Assembly (NCBI GenBank): GCA_013400975.1
Contig: WBMZ01004770.1
Coordinates: 552,700-616,699, forward strand
DNA: 64,000 bases
Source of the DNA: Atrichornis clamosus
Taxonomy: Eukaryota; Chordata; Aves; Passeriformes; Menuridae
Direction: 5' to 3'
Under the pieces are notes generated by a model. The model did no database searches, was not told the origin of the DNA, and was given only the letters and a program-made list of their open reading frames with translations. The position numbers and the translations under genes are program-made. Shown here piece by piece: positions 25,155 to 37,007 of this stretch (within the stretch, counting starts at the first letter, position 1; the number at the start of each line of letters is the position of its first letter).

Positions 25155-27529
25155 ATTGACCAAACAATGTATTAAATTGTCAGGATGCAGTATGCCCAGG
25201 GAATTTCTGAGGCCAAAGCAGCATTAGTGACTGTAGATAAATGCATACTCCAGTACAAAAAAATTTCAGACCTCTTTCTCTGCTTGTGTATATTAATACA
25301 TACTTACACATTGTGAAGAAGCTCAAGAAGGAAAATTTTTAACCAATCTTACACATTTTACATAAAGACTGGCTTTTGAAGAGCTTTTAAGCATTATTTA
25401 ATGACTAATTTAAGGACTATTTAAGCATTATTAGCCCTCCCAACACCTCCCTGAAGCATTGGCAGTCCTACTTTACATGAAATTATAAGAGCAATCCAGG
25501 TGGATATAAAAGGAAAAAATAAGAAATCAAATGAAATCAAAGAGAAAACTCTGCTAAGAAAATATGTCTCAGTTTGTTATTATTAGGCTTCTGGTGAAAG
25601 ACAAAAATGAAGTTTGTTTATGACTTTGACCTCTTAGATGTTGCAGTGACATTGTAATTTAATCATAAGATAATAATTTACCAATTCTCTATTTCTGAGT
25701 AACAGAAAGCCATTGTGAGAACAGCAGTGAACTTTCAGCTCTTTTTGCATCTTCATCATGACTAAAAAAACTTTTTACAAAAGACCACAAGAAAACCAGT
25801 GAGGTGATCACGCACAATAGGAAAGCTGAAGTTATCAATAGAGTAATTTACAATAATTGTATTTGCAAATTGAACATCATTACAATAACAATAAATATAA
25901 AATCCCAAAAAGATACTTGATGCTCTTGAGTAATTACATGCAATTAATTTGTATCTAATTCCAGACTCTGGCACGCTCCAGCCTAGCCTTTCTCAGAAAT
26001 ACTTGCTGGCAATGATAAAATAAGATGCTGCCCAGGCCACCTCTGCTGGGAAAGCTTCATGTTGTGCAAGAAGGGTTCAGAGTTGGCAAAGAGAAACAGT
26101 GCATCTGCAGGGAAACGTCTGGTGGATCACGGTTTGTCCCTTGTACACGTGATAACTATTTATGAGATTATTCCAGTTGAGGTCTTTGGCTCCACCTTCT
26201 CACTTCACTTCTGCCGGCCCTTGCTGAGCTGTGCCCCCACAGCAGCACGGACACAACTCTTTGGCACTGGCCAAACCAAGGCAGGAGGAGAAGACCTTCT
26301 CCCATCTTAGCTAATGTTTTTCTTTCCCACACTGGCGAGTGAGGAGTAGGAGAATTTGAGCCTCATCTTTCCAAACGGCAGAATGTTTGTCACCAAATAG
26401 TTTATACTCCCACAGCTTAATTGAAGAAAGGAACTAAGGATTATTTCTGGACCATAGCTCTTCTTTTGGCTAATAGTAGGGAGGTTAGTGCAGACCTCCA
26501 GAGATAAAAAAATCAAAACAAACAAACAAAAACCCCCAGAGGGTCAAAGGAGTATGAGGACTTTAGAGAATGCAAAGATTTTAGAGTCCCAAAGTAAGAG
26601 CACCTCAAAATGCAAGGGCTTGGTTTCATGAACATGTACTTTCAACAAATCAATATTATTCAATGTGTCTTGGCCCAAAGTTCTATGTTATAATTCACTA
26701 TGGATATTGATTTTCATCTACTTAGCTCTGTACATGTTCAATTTCAACTTTTAAAGGAAGAAAGGGTTTGATTCAGAGAATAGGGAAATAAATGTAAGGG
26801 AAACAGACACTTTTACTGCTTTACTTCACCATGCACTGACCTAGTGATGGCTGAGATGATCACCCATTAGCATACAAATATTTTATTTTTTTAATTCACC
26901 TCTATCAGACACAATGAAAAGTTATGTGCCTTTATGAGCAGATGGACGTTCCAGGTGTACAAGTGGACTGTTTGGCTGAGTTTGGGAACTCATGGTGTGC
27001 TGTACACAGTACCCCAAGCAGTACACTGAGTATGAGGAGACCCACACAGCTTGCTCTTAGACCACCAGAAATGAATGTCCTGCAGATAAGGATTCACCAA
27101 AAAGCTTCTGGGCAGCATTTTGAATTATTTAACATAGTACTGCTGTTTTGGAGTATATTAATGATCAGCACACAGCCATGCACCACCTCCAGTCACTACC
27201 TGTGCAAGGAGGTGTGATGAAAATCTATACTGGTCTACAGAGATGCTGGAAGAGAGGGACTTCTGCCTTAAACTCCTGCTAGCCTGGGTAGGAGGAAAAA
27301 GGATTCCCCCAGGGCAGAGACGATGGCATCTCTGCAGGCTGCAGTGCTCAGAGTGTGACGGGGCCCTGGGCAGGGCACTGTGCAGGCAGCTGCCTGTCTT
27401 TGCTTCCCGTGTGGATTTCAATATGAAAGGTGGGTGCTGCAAGAGGCAAAATCACAAGCATCAGTTGTTGTTTGCTGTTATTACAAGCAGCCCTGCACTG
27501 CTTTTTCTCTTGGGCAAGAGAGTGCATGT

Positions 27530-27600
27530 GCATCTGTGTATGTACATATATATAAAAATACATATATGTAGAGGTATGTATATCATATAAATAAAACCAA
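27530..27600. repeat. AT-rich TA/TG low-complexity tract
   Basis: Mixed TATA/TGTA sequence containing the perfect 12-bp palindrome TACATATATGTA at 27559-27570. It is a simple-sequence region. Confidence 0.6.
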
Positions 27601-30600
27601 TACAATCTACAAGCTTGGCTTTGATGTTAATGCAGTAGAACAACACGTTTTATTTGGAATAGCTCGTGAATAAATATTGTTGCAGGCATCACATAACAAG
27701 CAAACTTGAAACTACTCCATGCTGCAGTGTTGAGGCTTTGTATAATTAGGTCAGTGTTAGAGCTAAAGGGAGGAGAAGCCAGTTCTGAATGATGGAAAAT
27801 ACTGAATCTTTAAATTAGAAAGTTTTCTTTGTGAAGTAACCAAGCATTACCTCCATCAGACATTGAGGGAGAGGAGCTGTTCGACGTTTAAGGTTTTTCT
27901 GGAGGATCTGTAGAAGACAAAGCTGTGACCTGACATCCTCTGCTTGCTTGGAGTAAACTGTCCAAAAGTAATCCAGATGTAGAAGTGACAGCCTGAGTGG
28001 AAGAAGCGGTGGGTAGAGGGTAAATCTCCCTGAAACACAGAGCTGTTAACTGCAGCAGGGCTTCAGCTTTCAGGGTTTTACATTTTAGTGTATGCATCAG
28101 ATGCTCCCAGGAAGGGTGACACTCAGAAATTAAGTTGTGTGTTAAAGAGCACATGTGCCTTGGGACTTCTGACTCTAACAGCTACTTAAGTTTCAGTAAA
28201 TGAAGTGAACAAATGAACCAAGTGAAAATGAGAAGAAAGCTTCTCACTCACATCCTCTCTCTCCTGACTGTAATAAGAAATGTCTTGAAAGCAAAATGTA
28301 TTATTTTATGTTATCAATAAACTCCCCATAGAGTTTATGACAGAGTTATTTACCTCCATCTGAACACTAAGGAGGAGTCGGAGACAGAAAAACACACTAT
28401 TTTTTGAGACGTTTCAAAAATTTTGTTGTGGTGAAGCTCAGAAGGAATCTGTGCTTAAATAAAACAAAGTATAACATAAGAGAACATTAATGATAGCTGT
28501 GTGACCAGGAAGCTAATTTGGCAGGTCAGAGACCCAGACAAGAATTCCTGAACCACCTGCAAAACCTTTGTCTTGAAATTCATACCTTTTGGCCAAAAGT
28601 TGTGATTTTGACAAAGCAGCTCTTCTCAGAAATGTATTTTAACCAGCTCGCCAGCATGCTAAATTCACCTCTTCCCATTCTCCACTTGACTTCCTCCAGT
28701 GTTTTGGGTTGCCATGCCAGAACAGCAGCAATCAATAGCCCAGAAAATTGTAGTATTACAGGTCTCTGTAATGACTCGAATGCTGGTCTCCGTGCTAGCT
28801 TCTTGTCTGGCTGTGATGATGCCTACTGATTGGAAAAGAGGGGCACTTGCAACAAAGCCCCTCTGAAATTATCCTCCCAATGTGTGCGTGAGGCAGCTGG
28901 GAACCTAGTGATAACAAGCAAGTCAATCTTCACTTTCTCATTGTCTTCGTTCGGGTGAGTCCATCACCTGCCCGGAGCTTGGCAGAGGAGCTTTCCTGTA
29001 CTTGGCTCTAGAAATGCGGGTAAGAGGGACTGGGCTCTTCTTCTGTATTAGGAAACTATTACTCCACGTTGTCTGAGGGATTTTTAAGCCCCATCCGTTT
29101 GTTCAGTGAGATGGAAAATATTGAAATGAGATTACAAGGAGATTACATTGAAATGTGAATAGGTGTGATACACAAAAGTACTGTGTTGACTGTGCTCCTG
29201 TTATTTTCCTGGCAGGTCTTGCAGATACAATGGGGTTTATGGTAGAGTTCTATCTCTGAAAAAGATCTCTCCACGTCTCTTTATCTTCTGAACTACTGTA
29301 TTCCCTGGTTTCCTGTTCTGTAATATACAAAAAGTGGAGTAAATTGTGTTGCTAATCTCCCAGAGTTTAGATGTGGATGCACTGCACAGGGTGTTGGGGA
29401 GTGAGGGTTCCAGTGCAGGGGAGGAAGGGTTTGGATTCAGGGAAATTGCTTTTCTGAAGGGGATTCTCTGTGAGGAAAACAGGGAACTTGACGGGACAAG
29501 GAAAATGTTGGGTTTTGGATGTATTGCCAAATTTATGTGAGCTTACAAAGGGCAGCAAATTCTCAGAGAAGGCTCTTTAGGGAATTCTTGCTGGAATAGA
29601 GTGATGCCAATTATTACTGTGGGCTAGTAGGGTGTATAAGCAGCCTGTTACCAAAATGGGCATGTATAGTTCAAGGGATTCTTGGCTCCTCTGTTCTTGC
29701 TCCCCTCAGGTTTCCTGAGTGATGGGAAAGATCTTCTAATAAATTTCTTAATGGGAGAGAGATAGAAACCTGATTTCCTCACTTTCTATACTGCTTGGAG
29801 AAGTTTGTGGTGGTTGAATTGGCTAAGTGGCAGAAGACCTCATAGTTGCTCACCTTTGCCTTGTGCTCTCCAAAGTTTTGGGAAAGGAGCTTGGTGCAAA
29901 TGAGGTGCTCAGTGTCCCTGTCTCTGGCAGTTTTTCGGAAGAAGTGAAGGCAATCAGTGCGAACCCAGGCCAAGGTCCTGGGCTTCCTTCAGTAGCAGAG
30001 ATGGAAGAGCTCTCTAATCAGACCTACAAAAGGTTTTCTCATTCCCAACTAATGCCAAGTTTCTTCTTTACAATGGATGCCTGTGGGCTGAGGACATCAT
30101 GCAGAGTGTGATGTCACCAGGGCAACCTTCTGAGAGCTAGAATGAAAATCTGGTGAGATCAGATTAAATCATATGTCGTGCTTTCAATAAAGCACATTTT
30201 CTTACCCCAAGTTTGTATCTGGAGATGACAATGGATTCTATTGATACAGACAAAAAAAGAAGGAGCAACTTTTGCTAAACACTTTTGCAGGAGCTGTTTT
30301 TTCTTCTTATATATATATTTTAAAAATTTGCTTGGATCCCTCCTTACTGCTCTCTTTACATACAGAGCTCTTCAGTGAGCATTGTTGAGACACAGCATTT
30401 TAAAGCCTGCAACTGGTGCTTTTTCTCTTCAAGAGGGCGTTAACAGAAGGTTACAATTATACATACATTTTAATATGTAACTCTCTATTGTAAACAATTC
30501 ACTCTTAATGAGTCTGGCTTTTGTTTGCTGTGAAGTTATACATTATATTTGGATAAATGATTCACTTGGCTGTGTAGTAATTTCTCCATATAGGTACAAT

Positions 30601-33600
30601 CTCACTCCAGTCATCCTAGATTATTTTTTAACATAATCTAATTTAAAAAAGAAAACCTCCTCCCTGTTTATAAAAATATTATTTGTTCCTGGCTTTCATA
30701 CATATATTTGGAGGAAAGAAATGAGTGATACTGAATAATGAGTAGCACTCAGTCTCTCTAACCACAAATTATGCACCTCTATTTGCAATTTATTCTAAAT
30801 GTTCATTGTTGCTGGGGGTGTTTTAAAATACTTTCTCTTTGTGTGTCCTCTCATCTTGCCATGCAGATTCCTGTTCATAACTCCCCTGAATCCATATGCA
30901 GAAACACAAGTACCTGAGCTGGGCTGTGGAGTGTGAGCTCCTGTAAAGGCACAGACACTTCTGTGGTTGCTGTGAGATTGGGTTTAGACACAAAAAGATG
31001 TGGGTGGAGAAAGAGAAAGGCCAACTATTGCACCCCCACAACACGACCTAGTCCATATAGGAACAGGGGAGTATCTGCTGTTGGTATTGGAGCAAAAGAG
31101 AAATGGGGAGAAATTGTTCCTGTGCTGCCTCGGAATGGAATATCTTCCTCCCTCTTCTTTCTTGGGGTGTGGCCTTGAGATACGATCTAGCCCGCTGAGG
31201 GAGAGCACACAAGCTCATCTATATATAACAAATACTCCTGTAGCACAAACGCAGATGCCTATCTGAATAAGATCCCTCTTACGACAAGTTTATTATGCAG
31301 CAATGTAGGAGAGGAATCTCTGGATATACACACACTGGAAAACACCCCTCTTCCCACCAGGGGAAAGCCCTTGTTCAAAATGCTCTGCATGCCAGATTGG
31401 GGCAGTGACAGCAAAGGGCTGTGGGGGGGGTTTTCCCACTCAACACATGTTATACGTTTTTCTTCAATGTTTGAGGAATACTCTAAAGACAGTAATCTAA
31501 GTGTCCTCACAGAAGCAGAAAAGAAATGGAGATAAAACCTCCCCAGTGATTGTACTCCAGCATTTTTGTCACTGATGACAGTGAAATGGGAGAATGGTAT
31601 TCAAATAGTTGCAGTTTCTTGCTGAGGACCCAGAGACAGGCATTTGGGCCACAGAAACAGGCCTTAGTTTGCTTAGTTATTTTCGATTCCCATAGGTTTT
31701 TCTTTCATGGGCTGTAGAAATAAATGTGCCTTAATATGACATCTCTTTGGACATCCCTGGGTTGGGGGATGTGCAGTCAGATGGTGCTGAATATCTTCAC
31801 ATTCAGGTGTCTGCATTGATGACTTCTTGATTTATGGTGTAACTGCTCCAGAGAAGACACGAGCTGGGTGCCAGGAAGGGGAGCAGCACCAGGCCAAATC
31901 CCATCTCCACAGAAATCCAGGGCAGCATTCCTCAGATAACATCTCCCACTGGTTCAACCTCCCACCTGCCCTCTTCCTCCAGAAGAAACATTGTGAACTA
32001 TGAAGTAAATCAGTTCTGCTTAATGCTATTCTCTGGTCAGCCATAGATCTAACACCTGTAGAACCAGGAGCTCTGAACACAGGGGTTTATCTGTCACGAA
32101 GAGGGAAATGCAGCTCTTTATTCCCAGACAATACAAAAGACAATTTTTTCAATGTCTCATGTTAATTCCCTATGTAGAGGTTTTGCACAGGTATTAATTA
32201 ACTTTAGTACGCACTTCATACATGGTTACTAATCTATTTTCTGTTCTTTCTAAGTAAGATAAATAGCACTTTCCAATTCTAGCCTTTCAGAAGATTGCAG
32301 GTCCAACCTAATATTGTGAAATTGAGAGCACTGTCTCTATTTTTACCCAGAAGTAATGTATAATGTACTGAAGTCCAAAGCCAAGTTAGCTGATGGCATG
32401 GAAATGGTAGGCAATACATTTCATTAATGATCACCACCGGCCCCAGAGTTCAGCAATTCCAGCATGGAAGGAATCCAGCCAGCTCTGGAGTCCAAATGAG
32501 GACTTTGTTAGCTTGGGAAATACAAGCATGAGAGTTTATGGGACTGAGATGACCTTTCATATGAGCAGAGGGTGGTTAAGAGATGAGTGTGAAGGCTCTG
32601 GGTTGGCTTTATCTTCCATCTGACTTCTCTGCTGAGGAGCACCAACCTACTGTGCATAACAAAGGCTCTGCCCTGATGCTCCCATGGCTCAAGCTAAAAA
32701 GCCAAGGCTTCAGCCAATTTGGGACTCTCATAGGTGGATGAGAGGCATGTTAAGACACTATTTAGAGCCCAAAAACTGGGGAAAATGAGCCCTTGTATCT
32801 AAAGGACTGGAGCGCATAGACAGTAAAGCTCAGCACACACAGGTGTGCCCAGCCAGAAGGAATATGGATGGGGAAACATATCCCAGAATTTGTGGCTTCA
32901 AAGAGACCCAGAGCAGAGAGGTGACTTCAATACAGCCACAAAAACATGAGCAGAAATGACGAGTGCATCTTCCTTGTGTGCTAAACTGAGAGCTTCCTCA
33001 TGAGAATTTTCAAAATATACTGAAAGCTTTCTATTCTAAAGAAAAGGAAAAAAGATCGCAAACCAAATTAAGAGCTTTGTCCTTTAACTTAAAAATACGT
33101 TAAACACATTAAAAGCAAACCTTTCAGTATCTACTTTCCCTGGAAAAATGGGTGCACAAGGTATGGCTGTGACGGTGAGTGAGAGACAAGGAGCACTAAC
33201 GTGGCTCCTTCCCCTGTCAGTCTGGTTCAGTGAGAACAACGTGGGGCTTTGCATTTCTGAAAGTGAAGCCACTTATTTGAGAGTGTTGAATAAACAAGTT
33301 TACCTGCATCTGTACCTTGAGTTCTTCCCTCTAAGGCCCATGCACATTCTTACACTGCTTTTCATAGCCTCAACAGATAAAGTGAGTTGTAATTACACCT
33401 CAAAGAGGTTTCTTTTCCCTTGTGGATGCTCTGTTAGGCAGCGAGCCTTAACAGCCTGACTCCTCACCATGTTACTCCAGTATTACACTTTGTTATAATC
33501 TGTTGGACCAGTGGTCTCAGGAGTTGGAGTGATGTAACAAAATTATTTCATCACTGGATATGAAAATCCTTTGAACTCCCTTATTGTGTTGTCACCTGAG

Positions 33601-33701
33601 TTGTGGCCTCCAAACAAGTCTATTTTCCAATCTAGTTGTTTCCACTTTCTGAAGACATCCAAAAATCCTCTGAAATTTTTTTTTTTGGTTGCAGGCATAT
33701 T

Positions 33702-33757
33702 TCATAGAATAGTTTGGGTTGGAAGAGACTGCAAAGATCATCTAGTTCCAACTCCCT
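33702..33757 (-). mobile_element. Short CR1 LINE 3'-end fragment
   Basis: The plus strand reads TCATAGAATAGTTTGGGTTG and then GGAAGAGACTGCAAAGATCA and TCTAGTTCCAACTCC, which is the complement of the last ~55 bp of avian CR1 elements. Similarity stops abruptly near 33757, where a perfect hairpin begins. The copy is close to consensus over its length but very short, so it is either severely 5' truncated or broken by a later deletion. Confidence 0.85.
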
Positions 33758-33783
33758 CTCAATTTCATGTGTTGAAATTGAGA
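33757..33783. repeat. Perfect 11-bp inverted repeat, 5-nt loop
   Basis: TCTCAATTTCA (33757-33767) and TGAAATTGAGA (33773-33783) are exact complements separated by TGTGT. The hairpin begins where the CR1 similarity ends. Confidence 0.85.
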
Positions 33784-34621
33784 ACATGTCAAAATTCTCT
33801 CCCAAGGTGGGAACCCTGAGGTATTCATTTCCTGAAAAGTTCAGATTTACTTATCACAATCAGACACTGCCCAATGTAGCAGCTCCTGCTGGGCTGGTAA
33901 CAGCCTCCTCAGAAATCTCACTTCCCATCTCCTATGATAATATTATCTTGATGGTGGCTTTGAGTCATTTTTGTGGATATTTACATGGTGTCTACTGACT
34001 TTCCTCCTGCATTTAAGGGCCTCAACCAAAGCCCAGTGAGACATTTTCCACAGTCTTCAGAAAGAGTAAGACAAGGCACTTGTAAAGATCATTCATTTAG
34101 AGAAAATAAGTTCTCTTTGCAAGTACTTACATGCTGTTGGGCTTGTATCTTAGCTAAAGGGATTGCAGGCTCTATAGTGCATGTGTGAGTCATGCTGGTG
34201 AATCAGAGCTTTCCCTGGTTTTCAAACTGTGGTTTTCTTTGTAATAAAGCATACATTGTATTTTCACAGCCAAAGCTCTTCCATCACATCTCTTTCACAG
34301 ATGTACATGCTAAAGGGAGAAGCTGTCCATGGGTTTAAGTATCTTACACAAATAAAAGGGGCATTACCAGAATCATACACTTTTTTTGTTTGTTTGTAGC
34401 AAAATTGGATCTTTTTTTAAGGTGTGACATCTGTTTCTTGCAATAGTTTCAAAATACAGGAGCAGTTAAACTGCTAGGTATTTTGAGAAGGAGTCAGGCA
34501 TTTCTGTCAAGTAAGTTACCTTCTGTAAATCTAACTTCTATAGGGAAAAAATGCACCCATTTTTCCAGGGAGGAACTCACTCCTGCTCCATGATGAATGT
34601 TGAGTTCAACAAAAAACATAT
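33784..34621. other. Noncoding stretch, no gene found
   Basis: Unique AT-rich sequence with no exon or repeat recognised. Short frames around 33571-34188 show no domain. Confidence 0.65.
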
Positions 34622-34663
34622 GATAAGCATGTTTTAGCACCATAAAGCATGGTGCTAATTATC
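34622..34663. repeat. Nested perfect inverted repeat
   Basis: TTAGCACCAT (34634-34643) and ATGGTGCTAA (34649-34658) are exact 10-bp complements around a 5-nt loop. GATAA (34622-34626) and TTATC (34659-34663) extend the stem after a 7-nt one-sided bulge. The structure is hairpin-capable but too short for a canonical miRNA precursor. Confidence 0.8.
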
Positions 34664-34772
34664 TGGTATTTTGCTGTTCTGTCCTCTTCTCTCTCTCTAC
34701 AGTATTAATCCTCTAGGCATTTCAGTTGTGGAAATGGTCTTGAAACCATAAAAACAAATGCTATTTAGGATA

Positions 34773-34830
34773 TTGGGCTCAGGTCCCTGGTTAGTGTAAG
34801 TCAGCCCTGACTGGAGTGTATTTACATTTA
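34773..34830. mobile_element. Possible ancient amniote palindromic repeat remnant
   Basis: The order 'ttgggctcaggtccctggtt', 'agtgtaagtcagcc', 'gactggagtgtatttac' resembles the sauropsid dispersed palindromes with GTGTAAATCAGC and its complement flanking a centre that contains a CATTGACTTCAATGG-like core. Only part of the element is visible and divergence is high. I cannot give a family name. Confidence 0.35.
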
Positions 34831-36862
34831 TATCTATCTCCTGGAAATCCAGACTGTTACCATCTTCTTTGGCCTTTCACAAGATGATCTGGGACCTGCT
34901 CCCAGAGGAAAGGTGAAGCCCCTCACCATGGACACCCCAGCTACTCAAGGATTGATGGGAGATGACCCAGATGTACCTCCAGGTCCTTTCACTGATGGAC
35001 ATTGTGATACATCAAGTTGTTTGCAACACAAAATTAGATCACACCAGATTAAAAATTAAAAAAAAAAAAAAAAAAGGCAATTGCCTTAATCATTAGCAAG
35101 AAAAAAGAGAACAGAAATAGAGGAGAGAAAGATCTGAAAAGATTTTGGAACAACAGTTTTTAGGGTGTTTGATTTACTATTCAAGTGTGCACAGCTGCTG
35201 CTTGGGGGAGAAAAGGCACCATGCCAAGAAGGAGAGACAAGGGTAGAGCAGCAATGAGAGAGGAGAAGATTGTTTGCAGACTGGACTATTAAATGGGCTT
35301 GGAAAAAGGTCCCCTCATTCCTCCCTCCATAAAAATGTTGTGTGCTTCAGCACCCCGGTAGCTCACAGATATGTCCCTTAGTCGTTGTTGATGCCATAAC
35401 TGATGGCACAACCAGAATCCACCCTTCTTCATTCCTTCAGTCAAGTTTTCTTCAGAGGCAACATCAGCTGCAGTAAAAGCTCCCTTATTGGTAGCATCTC
35501 CCTTGCGTGCTCCCTCTCACAACGTTCAAACAATCAGCCTGAGTGGGAGATATATAATTATTCATTTTAGTGAAATGACAGCAGGCAACGCTGCTGGTCC
35601 ACAGCAATTCCAGCTCTCGGCGTGGCAGCAGCACCACTACACAGGAAGTCATAAAGCTCCAGTACCCGAAATCTGATGGGAACAGTCCAGGTATGGATCA
35701 GAAACGCTTGCCAAAACTGATCACAGCAGCCACTTCCTTACTTTCAACAAGGTGAAGGATGTCTCCCTTCGGACCCAGAGATTTGTCATCGTTCTAGCAC
35801 TGCTGTACTCGTACAGACACTGATTGACTCAGTCTTAATAGCATTGATCGCTTCGCTCAGGTGGCACTCCTATAACACAGCCCTTCATCCTGCTGCTCCA
35901 CCACGGGCACCTGACATTTTTCTCTGCTTCCTTTGATGCTATTTTTATTGTTCCAGTCTCCTTGGCTTTGCTCAGGTTTTGCACTGCCGGAAGGTTTCAA
36001 CACCACTCTGCTCTTGCTCTAAGATACAAGGGCACAGGCAGGGGGCAGGTGGCTTTCTGTCAGTGAAGGGTGTCTGACCCAGGTTTTTGTGTGCTCCACA
36101 CTGACCAGTGCTCAGCAAGGGAGAGAAACCGGCTTTGTGTTACTGGTTTGGATTACTTTGTTTATGAGAATCCCAATTTTGGAGATTAATTCCTGTGCAT
36201 TGTCCAAGAGAGGCTTCGAATTTCTCTTTGAAACATGGCTCTAGAAACACTGCCAGATGATATTTCTTCCCAGGCAAATGGTTCCTTTTCTATGGAAAAT
36301 GGGAATGCTTTTTGGTTGCAAAAGACCCTAAAATGGTACAAATTGTCATCTTATTTACAAACACAGCCTTTTTGTTCCAGTAAGAGGTGAATACACTGTT
36401 CAAACATTGGAGTGTTCAAACTTACCATAAACTAAGCTGGCAGTGCCTTCTCAAGTGGCCAGTTCAAATGATTCACCAAAGCAGCTATTGAATTCCACAG
36501 CAACGGCTCTGGACAAAACATCTGCTTCTGCCTAGGCTCTGCTGGTCACAGCCTTCTGATCTTCCAGCACTCACTTGGGAACAGGCTGTGGACAAGCTGG
36601 AAAAACTTCAGTCTGATTTAACAAGATACATTTTTTTTTTTTCCCTCCCTGTGGTATAGTCACAATTTCTTTTACCTTTTAGAAAAGAAAATGTTTTAAG
36701 GAGACATTTATTTAATTCCTAGTCCTCCTGAATTTTTGAGATTCGATTTATCATGCTCAGTGGTCATGACAAACACACTGCATCCAAGTGCAGGAAGAAT
36801 TATTTGAATGCAGATTGACATGAAGGAAAAATTTTCGGAGGAGCTTATGTGGCTAAGGTGTA
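34831..36862. other. Noncoding stretch, no gene found
   Basis: No exon is recognised. An A18 run at 35058-35075 adjoins the 14-bp palindrome AAGGCAATTGCCTT (35074-35087). The A-run could be a retroposon tail, but I see no known body upstream. A T-run lies near 36631-36642. Confidence 0.6.
35058..35087. repeat. A18 homopolymer abutting a 14-bp palindrome
   Basis: Eighteen A residues (35058-35075) run into AAGGCAATTGCCTT, a perfect self-complement at 35074-35087. The A-run could be a poly-A tail of a plus-strand retroposon, but no such body is recognisable upstream. Confidence 0.75.
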
Positions 36863-37007
36863 CAAATCCCATTGACTTTGAAGTTCTCTACCTAATATCT
36901 TTCTAATGATCTTAAGAGTCCAGTTGTCTGGTTTGCTAATTATGAATCCAATTTTCAAAAGCATCTGTCAGACTTTTGCAAATGGGACTTAAACCTTAAG
37001 TCACTAA
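36863..37007. mobile_element. Probable ancient amniote palindromic DNA-element remnant
   Basis: Blocks in order are AAATCCCATTGACTTTGAAG (36865-36884), CCAATTTTCAAAAGCAT, TTTTGCAAATGGGACTTAAA and CTTAAGTCACTAA. Copies abundant in turtles and crocodilians carry the same pieces, with TTTGAAAATGGGACTTAGG-type arms around a CCCATTGACTTTCAATGGG core. The arms here are incomplete and diverged. Non-autonomous DNA-transposon origin is the usual interpretation of such palindromes. I assign no family name. Confidence 0.45.

Larger units (their letters stand above)
24776..33701. other. Noncoding stretch, no gene found
   Basis: About 9 kb without a supportable exon. Notable small items are a three-fold imperfect TATAGG-T(6) repeat at 25103-25154, an AAAC tract near 26516-26535, an AT-rich TA/TG tract at about 27530-27600 with the 12-bp palindrome TACATATATGTA at 27559-27570, and a run of eight or nine G near 31422-31430. 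Open frames up to 115 codons overlap on both strands and have no recognisable domain. Confidence 0.65.

Noticed and set aside
29827..30111. 94-codon plus frame with a natural-looking amino acid mix
   Set aside because: No family is recognised, no flanking splice acceptor/donor pair is convincing, and its length is common by chance.
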